Assembly (NCBI RefSeq): GCF_017562075.2
Contig: NC_054083.1
Coordinates: 22,627,428-22,691,427 of the forward strand
Source: Anopheles merus
Taxonomy: Eukaryota; Arthropoda; Insecta; Diptera; Culicidae
Length of the DNA: 64,000 bases
Direction of reading: 5' to 3'
Both the position numbers and the translations under genes were made by a program. Under the pieces are notes generated by a model. The model saw only the letters and a list, made by a program, of their open reading frames with translations, searched no databases and had not been told where the DNA came from. Shown here in pieces: positions 58,900 to 64,000 of the stretch. Within the stretch, counting starts at the first letter, position 1. Each line of letters starts with the position of its first letter.

Positions 58900-61800
58900 C
58901 TTCTTAGGATTATTATCTATTCTGTTCCATAGAGCATGATCTGGCTGATCAATACTTCTCTCACTACGATCAAGTAAATGAAAACATATTGATTTGAGTA
59001 AGCGTCAAAGTTTGAATAACAACACTGCAAACTTGTTGGTACTCCTATCCCATTCCACTGTGTAATCTCGCAATGAGAACCACTTTACCAATTGAAACCA
59101 CAATAGCGGCTTATCATATTAGAAACATAGTATAGAATCGCTTGTAGTGTTTAGAAAGTGTGTAAATTGTATTTGTGCACCCCACTTTTGTGCTACCATC
59201 TTAACTGTCCAACTTTGAATTTGATTGCATTACCCAGTCTGCAGAAGTCGGAATCGATCTAACCGTGTGCACCCAATTGCTTCATTTGGTGAAATCGTGA
59301 AAACCCACCGAACGTGGAAAAACGTGCGTAGCGAACGGAGTAGTAGTGACACATTCCGATCATCCTACCCTTTCTAACCCCCCTCTATCGATGTGACCTT
59401 GACAGTGTGTACTGCAAGGAAAGTAGTGGCCCCCGATACCTTTGCTTGGGCCAATCAAACTACCCACGAAGGTAATCAAAATTAAACAAATCACCGGTTA
59501 TGGGTAGAGTGAACGAATGAGGCAGACGAGCGTTTATTATGACGACCATAGGACTACTACTTTGGTTGTGGTGGTGGCGCAGACTGGCAAGAGCTTGCAT
59601 GGGATGGATTCCTGGAAGTACCTGTGCTCGTTGCTACCACCCATTCGCTTTACAATGCGCGACTCGGCAAAGGTATCAGGAAAAAGGTGGCCGTAGGGAG
59701 GGTGCAATTTGTTGGTCATGATTTTCCACACGATACACGACGAACGCTTGTGCTTGTGCTGTAATGGTGGGGATGCGTTTTGTTGGAGTTTAATTGACTT
59801 TTGGGTAGACGAGGAGTAGGATGTTTCTCGAAGAAATGCGCGGTTGGAAAGGGAATACTTACCTACTGAGGAGGAAGGGTAAGGATTACGGGAACGGTTG
59901 AAGCGAAGCAGTTCGGTAAATGGTGGGAAAACCCTTTTGTGTGTGTCCTGTGTCGATGGGATGCGAAACTCATCGCTTGTGCACAAGGCAAAATGTCCGC
60001 AGCGAAGTTGCGTGAAATGGAACCATAACGTGTGTGATCATCGTGTGAAACTACAAGGCGCCGGTGGGGTGTTGCGTTCGAGCTACAGTGGTAGGAATGT
60101 GTTTAGGCGCAGAGTCGTGTTTTTCATTTTACGTGTAACGATTTAGCATTTAATATTGTTCATGGTAGTGTTTTCTATTTGCACAGTTTTTCATTAAATT
60201 GTTAATTTATTTTAATTTAATTCCATAGTATTCCAGGGATCATGGAACGCTTTGGGCGCTACTGCTTAGCTGCCGCATTTTATAGTCAATCATTTGCTTG
60301 CGGTTGAGCCGCACGGGCAGTCACGGGGAAGAATAAACCCCATCTTAACTACATGTAGAGCATATTATGCTGCTTTCCTCGCAGCAGCGTACGTACAAGC
60401 AATTGTTCCGTCGACGAGATCGTCCTGCTTTGTCAACGTCCTTCCCTTGCGTTCATATCGCTTGTGCCCCTGTGTCCCTTTGGGTGCCGATGGCGTAGCG
60501 AACGGATCAAGGTGCCCCGTTCACGGTCACGGACGACCCTCACTCTCCTTCGCTCTTTCTCTCTCTCTCTCAATTTCATGGTGAATGGTGAAATCATGAC
60601 ACTGTCACAAACACAAAGACACACACAGCGTAGAAAACGGAGCACGAAGAAAAACTTCGTCACCGGATGATAGTATCGGTCATCGCATATTTCCGTGCGT
60701 CGCGTGGGAGTTTTGCTTCGGTCCCTGCCCGGGTGTTTTGTTGCGTCCATTTTTCAACCGGCATACCGCGGACTGATACACCGATTTCGATTCCGATAGT
60801 AGTAGCACTCTTAGCACGCCCGGCTGCCGGTTCGTAACCGTTCGTGTGTGTTAGGAACGGATGAATCCGCGGGACCGGCAGGAAAGAGTGTGCCGGAATG
60901 AGGCAATATAAATTGTGATTCCTTCTGATTTGATGGCCGTCGCCCACTCTTGTGTGTGTGTGTGTATGTGTGCCGGGCAAAGGTTTCGTTAGGGACTCAT
61001 TTCTCAGCGCAATGTCATGCCCAATGTGTTATGTTGATTGTATGTTACAGGAACCTTGGAAATGAGCAAAATATGACTTATAATTTGACAGGAGCTGGAT
61101 GACGTTTATATAAACAATAGAGCAATTAAAATAGTTCATATCATATCTTACCAGCCGAAGGGCATCACCACTTCTAATAACTGTTCAATGGATGAACGAC
61201 TGAACTGAACCAACTTTACTGAACGGGAAGTTGGGGTGTTTTATTTGATTGCTTTAGTAAACAACTTTTCGCAGATGAGGCTGCTGCTTGTTAAACACTA
61301 ACGAAGCCTTTATACACGACGTCGGACATTAGTTACGCGAGTGTTCAACAATCAGACCCAGAATGCCACAGCTCCGTCGCCTAAGGGAAGAAACCCGTGG
61401 AACAATGGTGGTGGAGAACAAATCTCATCAATCGTTGATTTTCTTGCCCATTTCCTGTGCCCCGCCCGCTTGTCCTCACTGTGTCCCATTTAGCTACGAC
61501 CGATATAACCGTTTCGTTTGCGACCTGCGAAACGGCCCCCCAAAAAGCGCAGGAATGTAGGGATTTTATTCACAGGAATTGACGCTTGAATCGTGGAAAG
61601 CACGGCATTGCGCGTTCCTTCTCCAATGGAAAAGAGGCGAAGTGTACAAACGCCTCCGGTGAGAAGGTGTTTGGGTGGTCATTTTCCATGCTTTTGCGAA
61701 TGAAATTATGCAGAAACGATGATGATGATCGTTCTGTAGCAGAATGCCAAAGTTAAAAACAGGCATCTCATTAATTTGCTGCGCTGCCCTTGGTTGATGG

Positions 61801-62700
61801 TGGCTCGGTTCCCTGTAAATATAAGAATTTTTCAGAGCTTGATACACAGGCATTTGAGGCGAATGGTTGGGCGGATAAGTAAGCATAATATGCGTATACA
61901 AATTGATCGGTTTATGCTGTTCAATCGTTTCGCTATCGAGGGAAATCGTTGCTTTTGATCGGTAGTGTTTATTGGTACGGTGTTATTCGATTGAAAACTG
62001 TTCATTTGCGTAAAAAAACTTTTGTATGAAAAGAGAAGAAAAGTTGTTACCGCAAAATTTGGAATCGTTGGCAACCATTTTGTTTGCACAATGTGGATCC
62101 ATTTTTGACTATAAGGCACCTTTGAAAGTTTGTAAATCAACAATGTTGCCTCTTGTAGTAATCATTTAAACTTTCCAAGTATTTAACAGACTTGTGATAC
62201 ATTAGGAGAGCAATTTCATTGTTTTTCTCTAATGAAATTAAGAATGTTAATATTATGTACTATTCATTGCAGTACAGCTTATGTGACGTAAATTGACGAA
62301 ATTTGGGACACTCACTTTTAGAAAATAAGTAAAACATTTTAATCAAATAGGTTCCGCTGAAGCTTATAGTCAAAAATACTTAAGAACCATAATCTGGCGA
62401 TTTACTTTGGCTGAAGGCGACTTACATTTGGTGACTGGTGGATACAATTTGGCAACAACGCCTGTAACCCGTGCTGCAAAATGTCATGAGCATCCCGTGA
62501 CGATCACCACCGAAAACAATTAAAATATTCGTGTGTTAGTTTGATGTTCATTGCTGATACTCAATGAAATTGCGTCATGTCATGCCGAAAGCGACATGAC
62601 AATGCTCGAGTCAACGGCGATACTCTTACTGACAAGCTGAGGTTAATTCCGTCGCTAGTATAATCACATTATTTTTTTGGATGTGAAAAGTGCAAGAAAA
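58900..62700. other. Non-coding stretch
   Basis: No gene is supported. 59250-60130 and 60290-60990 are GC-richer with open frames on both strands but without family signatures. A TG run occurs at about 60952-60969. 61960-62400 is AT-rich. Confidence 0.5.
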
Positions 62701-62710
62701 GTTCAAGTCA

Positions 62711-63138
62711 GCTCACGTACACTACTGTGATGATCAGGGGTGATACTCAAACAGTTGGTGGACCTATCACATGCTTGGTAACATTTTTTTTACCATCCAA
62801 CTCTTGGTCACACACTTGGTCACGGCATTTTTGTCGGCGATAATCATGACATTATTGGAATGAACTTGGTGTGAGGGCTCAATCATCAATGATCAAACAG
62901 CATGCTTTCTCCCTCTGTCTGTTTTGATTATCTGTCGGGTCAAACAGAGCGAGAAAACATGTTCATTATGTTTCGTGGAACCACTCGCAAGTGCCGCACT
63001 CCCATGACCATCGTGATGATCATCGGCAAAAAGGTTTTTGACCATGATTTGGTCACAAAAAATGTCGCCAAGCATGTGATGGACGCTAAAACTGTTTGAG
63101 TCTCACCTCTGATCATCATAGTAGAGCCCGTGACGCTA
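62711..63138. mobile_element. Foldback element with ~145-bp inverted arms
   Basis: The left arm, 62711-62855 (TGATGATCAGGGGTGATACT, CAAACAGTT, ATCACATGCTTGG, GGCGATAATCATGAC), is matched inverted by the right arm, about 62995-63138 (GATCATCATAGTAG read backward, AAACTGTTTGAGTCTCACCT, CCAAGCATGTGATGG, GATGATCATCGGC). A third, partial copy of the right arm follows as a direct repeat at about 63225-63345. Arms are diverged (roughly 75-80% by eye). No coding frame. Such structures are typical of foldback MITEs. Confidence 0.6.
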
Positions 63139-63349
63139 ACATGATTTTGTTTCAGCCAGAATCTGTCATGACTATGTCGCAATGGCATTATTCAGAATTG
63201 ACAACAGTAAAAAAAAGTAATAACATAGTGACTAACCAAACGATGGTCACAAACATGTCATGAAGCATTTATTAGTCACTCCAACTGTTTGAACATCACC
63301 TCTGATTATTACAATAGACTACATGTCGCTGACATGGATTTTGTTTCAG

Positions 63350-64000
63350 TTCGAATTTTTAATAATATTGACTGTGATATTTTGCAGCACTGGTTTTATT
63401 ATTATTCATCGAATTAGAGTTTATGTGACTTAAATTGACAATTTATTTGACTCAAAATATTTTAGAATGCTTTGAAACAAAATCTGGTGGACAACATTTA
63501 TTGACAACGACTGTGACGTACTCAAATCAATGTATGGAAAATTGAACATTTTCTAGATCTTATTGCAAATTTCTTTGATTCACATCAACAAATGTGTTTT
63601 TATACATAAACATACTAATATACCTAAACTACTAACTAATATACATAAACTAAATAATATAAGCTGAATTTATTGCTGCGTCGTACTGCAACTTTACTTA
63701 CTTTAATTAAGATAAAAGAAGTCCATATAATGTGTCTTTCTGCGTGTACTTTCTACCATCCAGCCGCAGTAATAAACACGTTTCTATCGTTCACACTATT
63801 ATTACAAGCCGATATTAAAAACAATCACCCAAACACGTGCGACCGTATTTTAATTTTCGGAGATATTATTCGCACCAAGCAAAAATAAACAAAAAATACA
63901 CGCTACGTTCCTATATATTTTACCAACCTCAGCAGAGAGTAATTGAATGTTACGGTTATTGCGAAACTTTCGCTTTACAAATGTTGGTGCTAGAAATGTG
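63350..64000. other. AT-rich non-coding end of window
   Basis: No gene recognised. 63400-63440 (TTATGTGACTTAAATTGAC) resembles 62278-62300 (TTATGTGACGTAAATTGACG), suggesting the foldback element sits inside a larger repeated unit. Confidence 0.4.

Overview
The window looks like nuclear DNA of an Anopheles mosquito. The reasons are two families of tRNA-derived SINEs, one closely resembling SINE200 of the Anopheles gambiae complex as I remember it; a tandem cluster of secreted serine-protease homologs of a kind common in mosquitoes; introns of 60-75 nt; an Inr+DPE core promoter; and abundant CA, CT and CTG microsatellites with long AT-rich non-coding stretches. The species assignment is inference from sequence style and remembered families, not from a search.

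Layout. 1-6.3 kb: no gene recognised. 6.3-7.3 kb: one minus-strand gene for a small secreted/membrane protein with a long hydrophobic hairpin and His-rich tail (DUF1676/Osiris-like), with a 72-nt in-frame intron and an Inr+DPE promoter. 7.3-23.5 kb: mostly non-coding, with two SINEs, two possible minus-strand exons ending at good splice donors, and a short fragment matching the 5' end of 18S rRNA with one mismatch. 23.5-28.5 kb: three tandem minus-strand paralogs of a chymotrypsin-fold protein. The first has lost only the catalytic His, the second all three triad residues, and the third is a pseudogene with two stops and a frameshift. Their core promoters and GATA-rich upstream blocks are recognisably related. 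A dead RTE fragment and a dead Jockey/CR1-type LINE 3' end lie between the first two. 28.5-37.2 kb: non-coding, simple repeats only.

37.2-50.1 kb is a transposon graveyard with nested insertions. It holds an 8-bp-TSD element with ATTCG-rich ends, a 1.85-kb hAT-like element with perfect 8-bp TSDs carrying a nested SINE, further SINEs, a dead non-LTR RNase H region split by a hAT-like MITE, a decayed multi-exon transposon gene, a Tc1/mariner-type transposase tail, a CCGGAATCG-rich satellite with a 194-bp tandem duplication, and two members of an unnamed family with CAGNGTG termini. One of these (48597-49232) carries a 377-bp near-identical copy of DNA that also lies at 50669-51045. That second copy starts exactly at the splice donor of a likely plus-strand first exon. 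This looks like capture of host intron sequence by a non-autonomous DNA transposon and is the most unusual item in the window.

50.1-64 kb: a probable plus-strand 5' UTR exon and start of a long intron, another SINE, a weak mariner-type relic, a transposon end, and a foldback element near 62.7-63.1 kb. Most of the window is probably intron or intergenic DNA of genes whose coding exons lie outside it. Only three protein genes (two likely intact, plus one pseudogene beside its relatives) can be supported with any confidence.
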